From the NCBI RefSeq assembly GCF_004346035.1, contig NZ_SLZN01000007.1:62001-126000 (forward strand): a DNA stretch of 64,000 bases, given 5' to 3'. The notes below the pieces were generated by a model. That model was not told where the DNA came from. It searched no databases and saw nothing but the letters and a program-made list of their open reading frames with translations. Every line of letters begins with the position of its first letter. Within the stretch, counting starts at the first letter, position 1. Shown here one piece after another: positions 8,115 to 17,122 of the stretch. A program made the position numbers and the translations under genes. The DNA comes from Acidomonas methanolica. GTDB lineage: Bacteria; Pseudomonadota; Alphaproteobacteria; Acetobacterales; Acetobacteraceae.

Positions 8115-9605
8115 TCAGACGCTCCCGCCGGACGTGGACGTCGTGACCGTCACGGACGTCCCGCCCTGAAGATTGACGATGAATTTCTCGTTGATGCCCT
8201 GGTAGCGGACCTGAATATCCGCCTGCACATATCCCAGCGCCGTCCGCGCCTGCGGATTGTTCGTGGAATCACACACCACCGCATAAGGCAGCGCGCCGCC
8301 CTGCACCCCCAGAATTCCCTGCGACACCAGAGAGGACAGGAACCCGAGCAACGTCGCGCGGATATCGCCGAAGAGCGTGTCGTTGATGACGCTGCCCACA
8401 TACGCGCCCATGCCGCCCGCCAGAGACGTCGCCAGATAATTCGTCAGCCGCGTGTAGTTGTCACCCTGGATCGTCACGCTGCCGGACGTATTATGCCCGC
8501 ACCGCACCGCCCAGTACGATCCCCCCGGCGCCGGATTGCAGATCACGTCGATCCCGGCCTGGAACAGCACGGCCAGATCGGCGGAGGAATAACTCCCCGT
8601 CCCGCCCGTCAGCCCCGCCTTCTGACTCCCCACGACGCCATAAAGCTGCTTGTTGAGGCTCGACTGCTCGGGCGAGAGCGCCGCCAGCTTCCCCGCCGCG
8701 AAACCCTGCGGCGACACCAGCATCAGCCCGTTCGTGTCGTCGTTCCACCAGATCCAGTCGCCGAACATCAGCTTGACGGCACAGGAGTCCAGCCCCGCCG
8801 CCGCCTTCACCGCCACGGCGTCGGTGAGCGTGTCCCCCGCCGGCCCGCAGGCCACCATATAGACGCCCTCGCCCAGCCCGAACGCCGCCTGCGCCGTCCA
8901 GGTCGCGGAATCCGAAATTCCGTGCAGCACCGCGACCGAACATCCCTGTCCCCGCAAGGCATACATGCCCGTCCGCGCCGTCGCGTCGGAGCCGAGAAAA
9001 GCCGCGCTCGACGGCACGCCGCCATCCGCGCCGCCCGCCAGCGTCACCGTCCCCACTGCGACGGCCGGAACCGTCGCCGGCACGGACAGCGCCACCAGCG
9101 CGCCCGAATCCGCCGCCACCGCCGCCGCCAGAGCCGTCCAGCTCGCACCGGCATAATAGGACGCGCCCAGAACCGGATGCGCCACCGTCAACGCCCAGCC
9201 CTGATTCGCCGCACTCGCCGTCACGACGATGCCGTTGCCCGACGAGCCGGTATGAACCGCCGTCACCGTCACGCCCTCCAGCGTGGCGGACGCCGCCTCA
9301 TCCGTCCCGTCCGTCACCCGCACGATCCGGAACGACGACGCGCCCTGCATGAGCGCGATATCCACCGCCAGCCCCGCATCCGTCACCAGAGACTGCTTGG
9401 CCCCGAAGGACTGGAGATAATCCCCCATGCCGCCCACGGGCACCGGCATGTTCACCGGCCCCCAGGACGCCGTCCCGACAACCCCCATCACGCCCCAGCC
9501 CACCCCGGAAAGCGCCAGGGTCTGCGGCTGCGCGATCTGCACATAGAGATCGGGCACCACAAGCGCCGTCGTATTCAGCGCCCCCGCCTGATAAATCCGC
9601 GACAT
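8115..9605 (-). CDS. Phage tail sheath protein
   Basis: A 496-residue protein starting MSRIYQAGALNTTALVVPD. Sheath hallmarks are the N-terminal region with VGTASWGPVNMPVPVG, the central WIWWNDDTNGLMLVSPQGF segment, and the C-terminal YLATSLAGGMGAYVGSVIN and IQVRYQGINEKFIVNLQGG, where the closing strand engages neighbouring subunits. Length and order (sheath then tube) fit Mu gpL relatives. It defines this prophage as contractile. A full composite repeat lies just upstream, which is unusual inside a tail operon. Confidence 0.92.
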   Translation of the reverse strand: MSRIYQAGALNTTALVVPDLYVQIAQPQTLALSGVGWGVMGVVGTASWGPVNMPVPVGGMGDYLQSFGAKQSLVTDAGLAVDIALMQGASSFRIVRVTDGTDEAASATLEGVTVTAVHTGSSGNGIVVTASAANQGWALTVAHPVLGASYYAGASWTALAAAVAADSGALVALSVPATVPAVAVGTVTLAGGADGGVPSSAAFLGSDATARTGMYALRGQGCSVAVLHGISDSATWTAQAAFGLGEGVYMVACGPAGDTLTDAVAVKAAAGLDSCAVKLMFGDWIWWNDDTNGLMLVSPQGFAAGKLAALSPEQSSLNKQLYGVVGSQKAGLTGGTGSYSSADLAVLFQAGIDVICNPAPGGSYWAVRCGHNTSGSVTIQGDNYTRLTNYLATSLAGGMGAYVGSVINDTLFGDIRATLLGFLSSLVSQGILGVQGGALPYAVVCDSTNNPQARTALGYVQADIQVRYQGINEKFIVNLQGGTSVTVTTSTSGGSV

Positions 9606-9649
9606 TCACCCTTCCTTTGATTTCTTCGCGCGCGGCAAAAAGGGGGCTC

Positions 9650-9768
9650 CTTCTTTTTCTGAAGAAAAAGAAGCAAAAAGACTTTCAATCATTCAGCGTC
9701 GGAGTTCCCCAGCGAAACTCCGCGGCCAAGTCAAAAAAGTTTTTTGGTTCTTTTTTTCAAAAAAGAAC
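9650..9768 (+). repeat. Composite intergenic repeat, full copy
   Basis: Complete element: stem CTTCTTTTTCTGAAGAAAAA, link with CAAAAAGACTTTC, middle stem GGAGTTCCCCAGCGAAACTCC read as GGAGTT / AACTCC arms, then AAAAAAGTTTTTTG and stem GTTCTTTTTTT / AAAAAAGAAC. The stretch from the first stem to the last is the same as the copy at 15204-15322. It separates the sheath gene from the gene at 9776-10753. Confidence 0.9.
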
Positions 9769-9775
9769 GACCCCA

Positions 9776-10753
9776 CTACCCCACCGCGCACACAGTCCCG
9801 AACGCATCCACCGACAACCCCGCATAGGGCGACGCCGCCGTCACTCCCTGCACGGCCGCCGCCTCCGCCGCCAACGCGGCGGCGCCCGATTGCCCGGCCG
9901 CCGCCATCACCGCATCCCCGAACGCCACCTCGAATTCCGGGCCGGAAAACGCCCCGGCCCCGAACAGCATCTGCGCCGCCCATTGCGATTCGATCGTGTC
10001 GAACAGGACATTGAAAACGAGATCCCGCCGATACAGCGACTGCACCTGCAAGGTATCGACATCCCCCGCCCCGTCGAAGGAGAGTAGCGCCTCGCCGCCA
10101 TCCAGCGTGGCGAGCCAGCTCATCCCCGCCAGAGCCGTATCCAGCGCGCTTCCCAACGCATCCCGCGCCATCGCGCTGCCCGTCCAGATCGAAAGCCGCA
10201 CCTTCTGGCTCTGCCGCCGCGTCACCCGCACCGACTGGCCATATCCCGCGACCTGCCCCGTCAAAACGCCGGACGCCACGCCGATCGAAGCCCCCCGCGC
10301 CGTCGCCCCCGGAAAACCCGCCGCCAGACCCGCCGCGATACTGGCCGCCGTATCGCCGGACGACGCCGCATAAGCCGCCGTCACCGCCGTCGCCGCGCCC
10401 GTCTCCCACCGCAGCCCGACGACGCCGCACACCGCGCCGGAGGACGGCGCCGTCACATTCGCCACTGCCCCGGCACAGGACACGCCGACCGTCGGGGCGA
10501 TCGTCGCCCCCTCCCGCCACGGCCAGCCCAGCGGCTCCGCGACGGGCCGAAACCCCTCCAGCGCCGCCGTGACTGTGACGTAATCCACACTGTCCCGCAC
10601 CGATTGCGCGGAATACATGTCATTCGGCAGCAGCCAGCCCCGCCGGATCACCGTCTGACGCCCGGTAACGGATGCCGCCGACAAACCCTGCGGATAGATC
10701 GCCCGCGCGCAGACATAAGCCAGCGCCAGCGACACCTGGGAAATATCCGTCAT
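9776..10753 (-). CDS. Phage virion-associated protein (325 aa), family not recognised
   Basis: Begins MTDISQVSLALAYVCARAIYP at an ATG at 10753, one base after the stop of the upstream gene; a longer reading from 10813 lies inside that gene and is rejected. The sequence is rich in Ala, Gly, Ser and Val with few charged residues except GQSVRVTRRQSQKVRLSIW (residues about 165-185). It lies in the connector-to-sheath interval, where neck, terminator or decoration proteins are found. No catalytic motif is visible. I infer a structural neck or tail-terminator role from position only. Confidence 0.6.
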   Translation of the reverse strand: MTDISQVSLALAYVCARAIYPQGLSAASVTGRQTVIRRGWLLPNDMYSAQSVRDSVDYVTVTAALEGFRPVAEPLGWPWREGATIAPTVGVSCAGAVANVTAPSSGAVCGVVGLRWETGAATAVTAAYAASSGDTAASIAAGLAAGFPGATARGASIGVASGVLTGQVAGYGQSVRVTRRQSQKVRLSIWTGSAMARDALGSALDTALAGMSWLATLDGGEALLSFDGAGDVDTLQVQSLYRRDLVFNVLFDTIESQWAAQMLFGAGAFSGPEFEVAFGDAVMAAAGQSGAAALAAEAAAVQGVTAASPYAGLSVDAFGTVCAVG

Positions 10754-10754
10754 C

Positions 10755-11351
10755 TCACACCTGTTGCGTCGCGATGGTGCAGCGGAGTCCGAAAGGCGAC
10801 ACCTCGACCGCAACCACGGTATAGGACGTCCCCAGATCGGTCGTGACGACCATGTACGGCGTCAGAACCACCCCCGGCAGCCCCGGCATGATCATCAGGA
10901 ACTCCCCCGGCCGCAGCGATCCCGGCATGCCGGTATTCATATGCTCGCCATGCGCCCGCATGATGATCGAGACCGGACAACCCGCCACCACCTGCGCCGC
11001 GCTCCCGGCGGCCCCGGCCACCGAAACCACCCGGTCGCACAGGACGCAAAGCGGCGGCCGCAACGGCTCGACACGCGCCACGAAATACGTGTCCGCCCCG
11101 CTGACGAGCACATCCCCCGCCAGCACATCCGTCGAATCCATCAACGCATGCCGCATCGGCGCGCCCCAGTCGGCCGGCGCGGAAAACCCGAACGCCGCCG
11201 GGCTGTCGAACGCCATCATCGGCGTCGCATGCACCTCGGCCAGCGGCGTCAGCGCGCTGACCGGCCGATATTGCGTCCCCACGCTCCCCAGCCGCGCCAC
11301 CGCCGCCGCATAGCCGGCCTCCACACGCTGCTGAATCGTCGCAAGCTGCAC
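10755..11351 (-). CDS. Phage head-tail region protein (198 aa), unknown family
   Basis: Starts MQLATIQQRVEAGYAAAVARL. The N-terminal 30 residues form an amphipathic helix; a later part with YFVARVEPLRPPLCVLCDRVV and MIMPGLPGVVLTPYMVVTTD is beta-rich. It sits between a 133-residue connector-type protein and the 325-residue protein, 19 bases from the former and 1 from the latter. Proteins in this slot usually close the head-tail junction. No motif proves a named function. Confidence 0.6.
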   Translation of the reverse strand: MQLATIQQRVEAGYAAAVARLGSVGTQYRPVSALTPLAEVHATPMMAFDSPAAFGFSAPADWGAPMRHALMDSTDVLAGDVLVSGADTYFVARVEPLRPPLCVLCDRVVSVAGAAGSAAQVVAGCPVSIIMRAHGEHMNTGMPGSLRPGEFLMIMPGLPGVVLTPYMVVTTDLGTSYTVVAVEVSPFGLRCTIATQQV

Positions 11352-11370
11352 CGCATGCCTCCAGAAAAAA

Positions 11371-11772
11371 TCAGACCACGATCCGCGACCCGTCCGCCAT
11401 GTCCGGCCCCGGCGGCACGCCGAGAAACCCGCACAGACGGCGACGCCAGAGCACGTAAAGCTCCATCCGGTCGCGCACCTCGTTCGGGTTGTGCGTCCAG
11501 ACCGCCGCCTTCCCGGTATCGAGATTGGCCGAAGCCCCGACCACCGCCGTCTCCAGCGGATAGATCTGCGAAAGATAAAGCCTCACCTGCATCAGTTCGC
11601 TGGAAGACAGATTGTTCATCCGCCATTCCAGCGAGCCATAGGCGGTAAAGAACCGCCACGAATCCTCGCCGCTCGCCACGCTTCCGATCGCCGGATAGCC
11701 GCAGAACCGGCGCACATCCGTCTTCTCCGCATCGGCAAGCGGCGCATCGGAGAAAGCCGAGCTTCCGGACAC
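11371..11772 (-). CDS. Putative head-tail connector protein (133 aa)
   Basis: Starts MSGSSAFSDAPLADAEKTDVRRFCGYP. Mostly alpha-helical: VRRFCGYP, SSSELMQVRLYLSQIYPLE and VRDRMELYVLWRRRLCGFLG look like the helices of gp6/gp15-type connectors. It follows the capsid gene by 12 bases, the normal place of the first head completion protein. The end PGPDMADGSRIVV is short and flexible. Function is inferred from order and helix content. Confidence 0.55.
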   Translation of the reverse strand: MSGSSAFSDAPLADAEKTDVRRFCGYPAIGSVASGEDSWRFFTAYGSLEWRMNNLSSSELMQVRLYLSQIYPLETAVVGASANLDTGKAAVWTHNPNEVRDRMELYVLWRRRLCGFLGVPPGPDMADGSRIVV

Positions 11773-11784
11773 GCCACACCCCCG

Positions 11785-13164
11785 TCAGTTGATCAGGCCG
11801 AGCGCATCCGTGCCCAGGCTCTCGATCACCACACCACGCTTGAGATAAGCGTTCGTCGCCGTCGGAATGACGTTGACGTTCGCCGTCACGTCCGTCGGCA
11901 GCGCGAAGCCGCCGATCCAGTACCAGGACTGCGCGATGATCTGCCGCAGACGGTCCAGCGGCTCGCGCGTCACCATCGCCACCCCGTCGACGATTTCGAT
12001 CAGCGAACGGTCCAGCTCGGGAATGTCGCTATGCCCCACGAAGGAGCAATCCCCCTCGACCAGCGCCCCCTGGCCGACCAACAACGCACGATGGACCGGA
12101 CCAGCCCCCAGAGAGGCCTGCTGCGGCGCTTCCGTCGTCGGAATGAAGCGCACGCCCAAAAGCTCTATGACGTTTCCGGAACGATACTCTTCCGATCCAT
12201 ACGCGCCACGGTAGAGATATTTGAAATCCGCGTCGCGGAAGAGCGAGAGAAGCTGGAGATCGTCGAGATAGCAATGATACGCCCCGTCGATCATCGGCAC
12301 GTTGTTGCGCCGCAGCGCCGCCACCCCCGCCAGCACGTTCTGGATTCCCAGCGTATCCGCCGGACCCGACGCACTCGCCGTCGCCAGCGCCGCCGTCGTC
12401 AGACGCCCGTTGGGGCGGATCACCAGCGGCGCGATCGATGCCACCACCGCATTCCCCGCCGTCCCGTCCGAGACCGACACACCGGACGAGAACACGAGCT
12501 GACCGGAAATCCCTCCCGGCGCCGTGGACATATTGGTCGCATCCGCCTCCGTCCCCACCAGCGTGTAGACGTCCGATCCCACCGTCACCGTCATGCCGTT
12601 GGTCGCGGAAACGCTGACCACCTGACCATTGACGATGACATTCTGGAAGCCGCGGATATCGTCCACCTCCACGCTCGTCCCCGCCGAACCCAGCGTGGTG
12701 ACGACACGCGTATTGCCGCCGAGATACCCGCCCACGCCGCTCGACGCCCCGCCGAACAGCGTATTGCGCGCCAGCCGGTCCAGCGACTGCATCGCCTGAA
12801 TGCCGTTGGTGTTCGCATTCGCCAGAAACTGCGAGGCGATGCCGACCCCCGACGTCACCATGTTCAGGTCGATCGTGTCGCCATACTGGTTGATCGACAG
12901 CGTATATTGCTCGATCGACCAGCCGCTCGGCGAAAGACCATTGTCGAAATTCGTATTCGTCGTCGGCGTCATGGGCGTCGTCACCGGCGCCTTGAGGCTC
13001 TTGCGCGTCTTGGTCAGCGTTTCACCGATGGCATTGGGAAACACCTCGCGATCCGCCACCTGGCGAAACCCCAGGCGCGACCGCAATCCGTTCTCGAATT
13101 CGCGCGCCAGAAAACCCTGCTGAATGGCAGCCTGAAGCTGCACCGGAAAATTCTCGATGCCCAT
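11785..13164 (-). CDS. Major capsid protein
   Basis: A 459-residue protein starting MGIENFPVQLQAAIQQGF at 13164. A longer reading to 13236 runs through the composite repeat and is rejected. The order portal, scaffold, capsid and the motifs RKSLKAPVTTPMTPTTNTN, LSINQYGDTIDLNMV and, near the end, WYWIGGFALPTDVTANVNV are as in HK97-fold coat proteins of the P22/N4-gp56 kind. A mid-protein Gly/Ser/Thr/Val region (about 170-300) could be an inserted surface domain. It forms the icosahedral head. The size and alignment-free motifs support the call; the exact subfamily is open. Confidence 0.8.
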   Translation of the reverse strand: MGIENFPVQLQAAIQQGFLAREFENGLRSRLGFRQVADREVFPNAIGETLTKTRKSLKAPVTTPMTPTTNTNFDNGLSPSGWSIEQYTLSINQYGDTIDLNMVTSGVGIASQFLANANTNGIQAMQSLDRLARNTLFGGASSGVGGYLGGNTRVVTTLGSAGTSVEVDDIRGFQNVIVNGQVVSVSATNGMTVTVGSDVYTLVGTEADATNMSTAPGGISGQLVFSSGVSVSDGTAGNAVVASIAPLVIRPNGRLTTAALATASASGPADTLGIQNVLAGVAALRRNNVPMIDGAYHCYLDDLQLLSLFRDADFKYLYRGAYGSEEYRSGNVIELLGVRFIPTTEAPQQASLGAGPVHRALLVGQGALVEGDCSFVGHSDIPELDRSLIEIVDGVAMVTREPLDRLRQIIAQSWYWIGGFALPTDVTANVNVIPTATNAYLKRGVVIESLGTDALGLIN

Positions 13165-13209
13165 CTGTTCCGTTCCAATGTTTTTCTGAAAAGTCAAAAA
13201 AGAGAAGAC

Positions 13210-13328
13210 CTTCTTTTTCTGAAGAAAAAGAAGCAAAAAGACTTTTGATCCTTCCGCCGCGGAGTTCCCCGAAGAAACTCCACAGCCAGGTCAAAAAAGT
13301 TTTTTGGTTCTTTTTTTCAAAAAAGAAC
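13210..13328 (+). repeat. Composite intergenic repeat, full copy
   Basis: All three modules are present: CTTCTTTTTCTGAAGAAAAA, a middle stem GGAGTTCCCCGAAGAAACTC (arms GGAGTT/AACTCC), and GTTCTTTTTTT / AAAAAAGAAC. It lies between scaffold and capsid genes, so it splits what is normally a tight pair. Confidence 0.9.
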
Positions 13329-13336
13329 GCCCACCC

Positions 13337-13771
13337 CTATTTCCCGGCCAAAAACTGCCACTTCCGCGCCGCATAATCCGTGTCGGACAGCTTGCGCGCA
13401 TCGAAAGGCGGCGCCTCGCCCGGCCGCGGCGCGGCAACGGCGAAGGTGCTCCCGCTCGCCGTCCCCGGCACGCCGCCTGCGGAAAACAGATAGCCCCGCT
13501 CGCGCCGGCACCGCTCGATCGCCGCGGCGACGCCACGCACCTCGCCGTCATCCCCGCGCGCCACCTCGCTGCGATCCATCAGCCGCACCACGTCGTCCGG
13601 ATTATGCGCGCCCAACCGCATGGCTTCGGCCCGCAGGCTCGCGGCAATCACCGCCTGATCGCCCTCGGCCCGAACCCTGGCCAGCGCCGCCTCATGCACG
13701 TCACGCATCGCCGACAACTCGCCCTGCGCCGACTCCAGCGCCCGCCGCAATTCCTCAACGTCCTCGCTCAT
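13337..13771 (-). CDS. Capsid scaffold-like protein (GP20-type)
   Basis: A 144-residue protein starting MSEDVEELRRALESAQGELS with an N-terminal coiled coil (residues 1-40) and then LRAEAMRLGAHNPDDVVRLMD, the segment GAHNPDDVVRL being characteristic of minor structural GP20/scaffold proteins. The C-terminus ends DTDYAARKWQFLAGK with basic residues that could contact the capsid. The gene overlaps the portal gene by 4 bases and precedes capsid, the classic scaffold slot. It guides procapsid assembly and should leave or be cleaved at maturation. Confidence 0.7.
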   Translation of the reverse strand: MSEDVEELRRALESAQGELSAMRDVHEAALARVRAEGDQAVIAASLRAEAMRLGAHNPDDVVRLMDRSEVARGDDGEVRGVAAAIERCRRERGYLFSAGGVPGTASGSTFAVAAPRPGEAPPFDARKLSDTDYAARKWQFLAGK

Positions 13772-15189
13772 TCCGCCCCCTCATCCCCTGCTCCGGCGCC
13801 AATCCGCTCCCACTCCGCCGCCGGATCGGCACAGCCCGTCGACGCCGCGAACACCCGCGACGCCGTCTCGCGGCTGAGAATGCCGCCCGCGCACGCCGCC
13901 ACCAGCCCGGAGGCCAACGACGACACCTCGTTTTCCGACGCGGCGAACCAGGGCGGCCATTGCAGGGCCAACCCGGCGGGATCGAGATTCCGCACGAGCC
14001 CCCCGCCCAGCCGCACCCCCTCCTCGACCACCGAGGAAAAGCGGCACAACATCCGGCAAAGCGGCACCAGCCCGCCCTCGCCATAAGCATGACGCAAACG
14101 ATCCGCCAGCCAGATCAGCGGCTGGCACATCATCTCCATTGCCCGCCCGGACTGCCCGGCCGAGATCCGGTCGCCATGCGCCCGGTTGCCATGCAACTGC
14201 TCCAGCACGAGCTGCCGCAACTCCCGGTAATGCGCGAGCACCGCCCCCGCCGCATTGCCGTTGATTTCCAGCAGCTTGGCATCCCCTTCCGGCGGCAGAG
14301 TCAACGCCGTCGCCGCCCCGCCCTGCCGCGCATCCCCCTCGGGAAATCCCCCGGTCTTGAGAACGAGCGTCGGATCGGAGCCGTATTTCAGCCCGCGCCC
14401 GGCCTGCGACATGAGATAATCCGCCTCGATGACGGTATCGATCGCCCGCTCGAACGTGCATTCCCCGTCCAGCTCGCCCGCCCCGCTCCGGCCCGGATTG
14501 CGGATCCAGACCAGCGGCACGAACCCCAGCCCATGCCGGACCGAACGGACAGGATCGCGCGCCGACGGCTCCTCCCCCAGCGGACAGGGCAGAAACACCG
14601 CACAGTCATCCCGGTCCCAGACCCGCTGCCACCAGAACCGCGTCTCCATCCTCTCCGGCGCGATCGCATAACCCTGCGCCGCAAGATCACGCCCCGCCAC
14701 CGGATAACGCTCCGTCACGGACAGCAACGCCCCCGTCGCCATGTCCCGGACCGGCGTCAGATACGCCGTCTCCAGCACGGTCAGACGCGGCGCATGATCC
14801 ACCAGCTCGACCAGAATCGCGACGGACCCCACCGAACCCAGGATCGCCGCCTCGGTCATGAGCGAGGCCAGCCCCGCCTCCCGGGCGAACATCCCCAGCG
14901 CCCGCACCGTCCGTGCATCCTCCGCCATCACCGCCGGCCAGTGCGTGTCGCCGAACAGCAGGGAAACGGACTCGTCCACCACCGTCCGGCACAAATTCGT
15001 CCGCACGGACGGACGCCGCATCGCCAGCGGAATATACTCCCCCGCCCCGGACCGCTCCCGCGCGAACGGATTGGGCAACACGTCATATTGCGTGCCCGCG
15101 AGAACCCGCCCGAGCGCCAGCAATCGCCCCGCGCGCGCAGGCAAACCCGCAGGCGTCACGTAATGACGCTGCAATGACAGCCAATCCAT
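13768..15189 (-). CDS. Portal protein
   Basis: A 473-residue protein starting MDWLSLQRHYVTPAGLPA at 15189 with ribosome site GGGAGAA seven bases upstream; longer readings pass through the repeat. Portal features: NLCRTVVDESVSLLFGD (wing entry), FWWQRVWDRDDCAVFLP, LVWIRNPGRSGAGELDGEC, and a long helical crown region AGAVLAHYRELRQLVLEQL, typical of SPP1 gp6-like portals. It lies between large terminase and scaffold. As dodecamer it forms the DNA gate and docks terminase and connector. Confidence 0.88.
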   Translation of the reverse strand: MDWLSLQRHYVTPAGLPARAGRLLALGRVLAGTQYDVLPNPFARERSGAGEYIPLAMRRPSVRTNLCRTVVDESVSLLFGDTHWPAVMAEDARTVRALGMFAREAGLASLMTEAAILGSVGSVAILVELVDHAPRLTVLETAYLTPVRDMATGALLSVTERYPVAGRDLAAQGYAIAPERMETRFWWQRVWDRDDCAVFLPCPLGEEPSARDPVRSVRHGLGFVPLVWIRNPGRSGAGELDGECTFERAIDTVIEADYLMSQAGRGLKYGSDPTLVLKTGGFPEGDARQGGAATALTLPPEGDAKLLEINGNAAGAVLAHYRELRQLVLEQLHGNRAHGDRISAGQSGRAMEMMCQPLIWLADRLRHAYGEGGLVPLCRMLCRFSSVVEEGVRLGGGLVRNLDPAGLALQWPPWFAASENEVSSLASGLVAACAGGILSRETASRVFAASTGCADPAAEWERIGAGAGDEGAE

Positions 15190-15203
15190 AAATTCTCCCT
15201 CTT

Positions 15204-15322
15204 CTTCTTTTTCTGAAGAAAAAGAAGCAAAAAGACTTTCAATCATTCAGCGTCGGAGTTCCCCAGCGAAACTCCGCGGCCAAGTCAAAAAAGTTTTTTG
15301 GTTCTTTTTTTCAAAAAAGAAC
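15204..15322 (+). repeat. Composite intergenic repeat, full copy
   Basis: Full element, same bases as the copy at 9650-9768 over the whole length as far as I can compare by eye. It separates large terminase from portal. Confidence 0.9.
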
Positions 15323-15342
15323 GAAACCCAACCACCCGCCCG

Positions 15343-16647
15343 TCACCGGGCGAAACTCACTCCCCCGCCCCAGCGCGCCTCACCGCCAGACTCCAGCATC
15401 AACGTGCTCACTCCCCAGACCATGGCATCCGCCCGGTCCGGCGATTTCGCCCCGCGATAGCCCTGCGCGGAAAAGCGGCAAAGCTGATCCTCCAACACCT
15501 CGAACCGTCCATGATGAAAGACCTTTCCCATCTCGTAGAGCGCCGCCACCGGCTCCGCCCGCGCGGATTTCCCGCGCGCCGCCACCACGCTCCGCACAGG
15601 CGCCGCCGCCCGCACGCCGCGGATCGTCGCCTCCACCAGCGCCCCGCCGAAATTCCGCTCGGCCACGATGCGCTCGGCCCGCCATTCGTCGAACGCCTTC
15701 AGCGCCCGCGCGGCCCAGGCCGCCGGCCCGTCCCGCAAGGACGCATCCTCCAGAACATGCCCGTTCCCTTCCGCATCGACGCCACACACCACGATGCCGA
15801 TCTCATCGGAACGGACATCCTCCGGCCCCGACGCCCCGGACGGATCGACCGCAACGACGATCCGCCGCATCGACCGCGCGACCTCCTCGCGCGACCCCGC
15901 CGAAATGACGGGGCGCCTGCGGAACATCTCGATCCGCCACAGCGCCCCGTCCACCACGGCCTGATATTCCCCCAGCAGAAACCGCCGCCGTTCCCGCTCC
16001 GGCAAAGCCTCCAGCTGACTCAGATAGTGCGCGCTCAAATTCTCCCGGTTGCTGTCCGGATTCAAAATCATCGTCGCATATAAATGCCGGTCCGCGAGCG
16101 CCTCCCCGGATTTCGGATCGACACCCGCCTCGAATAATGCGTAAAGCCAGTGATCCGTCGCGGGCGGATTGGCGTCGATATATTCGCGCACCTCCAGACC
16201 GCAACGCTGCGCCAGCCGCGTCAGCAAAACATTGCGCGCGCCATAGCTGATCTGACTGGCCTCGTTCAGAAACACCGTCGCGAATTCCAGCCCGAGAATC
16301 TTCTCGGTCCGCTGCGCATCGTCCAGCCCCCCGAAAAAGATCGAGGAACCGTTGGGAAACCGCACGAGATTGTCCTCCCGGTCGAGCCGGTACGGCACGC
16401 CCGGAAAACACAACCGCATCACCTTCGGAAACGTGTCGAGCAGAATGCTCGCCCGCAACGCCACCAATCGATAGCGGAACACCCCGTGCCGACTCCCCTC
16501 CGCCTTCAACGCCCGGATCACCATCGCCCGCAGCAGGAGAAACGTCTTGCCCGACCGCGATCCCCCCCGAAGCAGAATATGCCGCGCCCCGCCCGCAAGG
16601 AGCCCGTTCGCCGCCACCTGCCCGGGATTGAGCCTAAAGCCCGTCAT
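15343..16647 (-). CDS. Large terminase subunit
   Basis: A 434-residue packaging ATPase/nuclease. Walker A is GGSRSGKT (residues 28-35), Walker B lies in FATVFLNEASQ (about 118-128), with a coupling segment YIDANPPATDHWLY after it. The nuclease half has VVAVDPSGASGPEDVRSDE (about 260) with the first Asp, ERNFGGALV, and DRADAMVWG near the end with the last Asp. It overlaps the small subunit by 14 bases. It cuts the concatemer and pumps DNA through the portal. Length is normal. Confidence 0.93.
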   Translation of the reverse strand: MTGFRLNPGQVAANGLLAGGARHILLRGGSRSGKTFLLLRAMVIRALKAEGSRHGVFRYRLVALRASILLDTFPKVMRLCFPGVPYRLDREDNLVRFPNGSSIFFGGLDDAQRTEKILGLEFATVFLNEASQISYGARNVLLTRLAQRCGLEVREYIDANPPATDHWLYALFEAGVDPKSGEALADRHLYATMILNPDSNRENLSAHYLSQLEALPERERRRFLLGEYQAVVDGALWRIEMFRRRPVISAGSREEVARSMRRIVVAVDPSGASGPEDVRSDEIGIVVCGVDAEGNGHVLEDASLRDGPAAWAARALKAFDEWRAERIVAERNFGGALVEATIRGVRAAAPVRSVVAARGKSARAEPVAALYEMGKVFHHGRFEVLEDQLCRFSAQGYRGAKSPDRADAMVWGVSTLMLESGGEARWGGGVSFAR

Positions 16648-17083
16648 CGTCCCGCGTCAGCCGGACGACCACCTCCCCGTTGCGCCCCTCCTTCTCCTCC
16701 ATCTCCCGGAACCGCGACGGCCGATGCGCCCGCAACAGCACCCGCATCAGACCATCGCTGTACCGCCGCCTCATCAGCGGGTTCCCCGTCGCCGGATCGG
16801 CGACGACCTTCCCTCCCGACAGGATCGGCTCCTCCACCCCCTCGACTGCCCGCCGCCGCGCCTCCGCCTCCAGCGCATCCGTCGCCGCCTCCAGCGCATC
16901 CGCCCACCCCGCCGCAAAGACGGGATCGGCGTCGCGCCAATGATAGATCGTCCCCCGCTCGACCCCCGCCACACGGGCGGACGCCGTCACATTCGCCGTC
17001 AATGCGAGATGATCGAGAAAAATCCGCTTCGACCGCCTCATCAGAATATCCTTCAGAGGCCCGATCCTCGCCGTCTCCTCCAT
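16634..17083 (-). CDS. Small terminase subunit
   Basis: A 149-residue protein starting MEETARIGPLKDILMRRSKR (an in-frame GTG at 17104 is possible). An N-terminal helix-turn-helix reads FLDHLALTANVTASARVAGVE then RGTIYHWRDAD, the DNA-recognition layout of small terminases. The middle (EAATDALEAEARRRAVEGVEE) is a coiled-coil oligomerisation part, and the acidic/basic tail ends VVVRLTRDDDGL. Adjacent and overlapping the large subunit. It chooses the packaging site on phage DNA. Confidence 0.85.
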   Translation of the reverse strand: MEETARIGPLKDILMRRSKRIFLDHLALTANVTASARVAGVERGTIYHWRDADPVFAAGWADALEAATDALEAEARRRAVEGVEEPILSGGKVVADPATGNPLMRRRYSDGLMRVLLRAHRPSRFREMEEKEGRNGEVVVRLTRDDDGL

Positions 17084-17122
17084 GCCCCAAGAACCTTTCC
17101 GCACACCGGAGCCGCCGCACCT

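Noticed and set aside
13165-13236. N-terminal extension of the capsid protein (MLLFLQKKK...)
   Set aside because: It is translation of the composite repeat; the start at 13164 is preferred.
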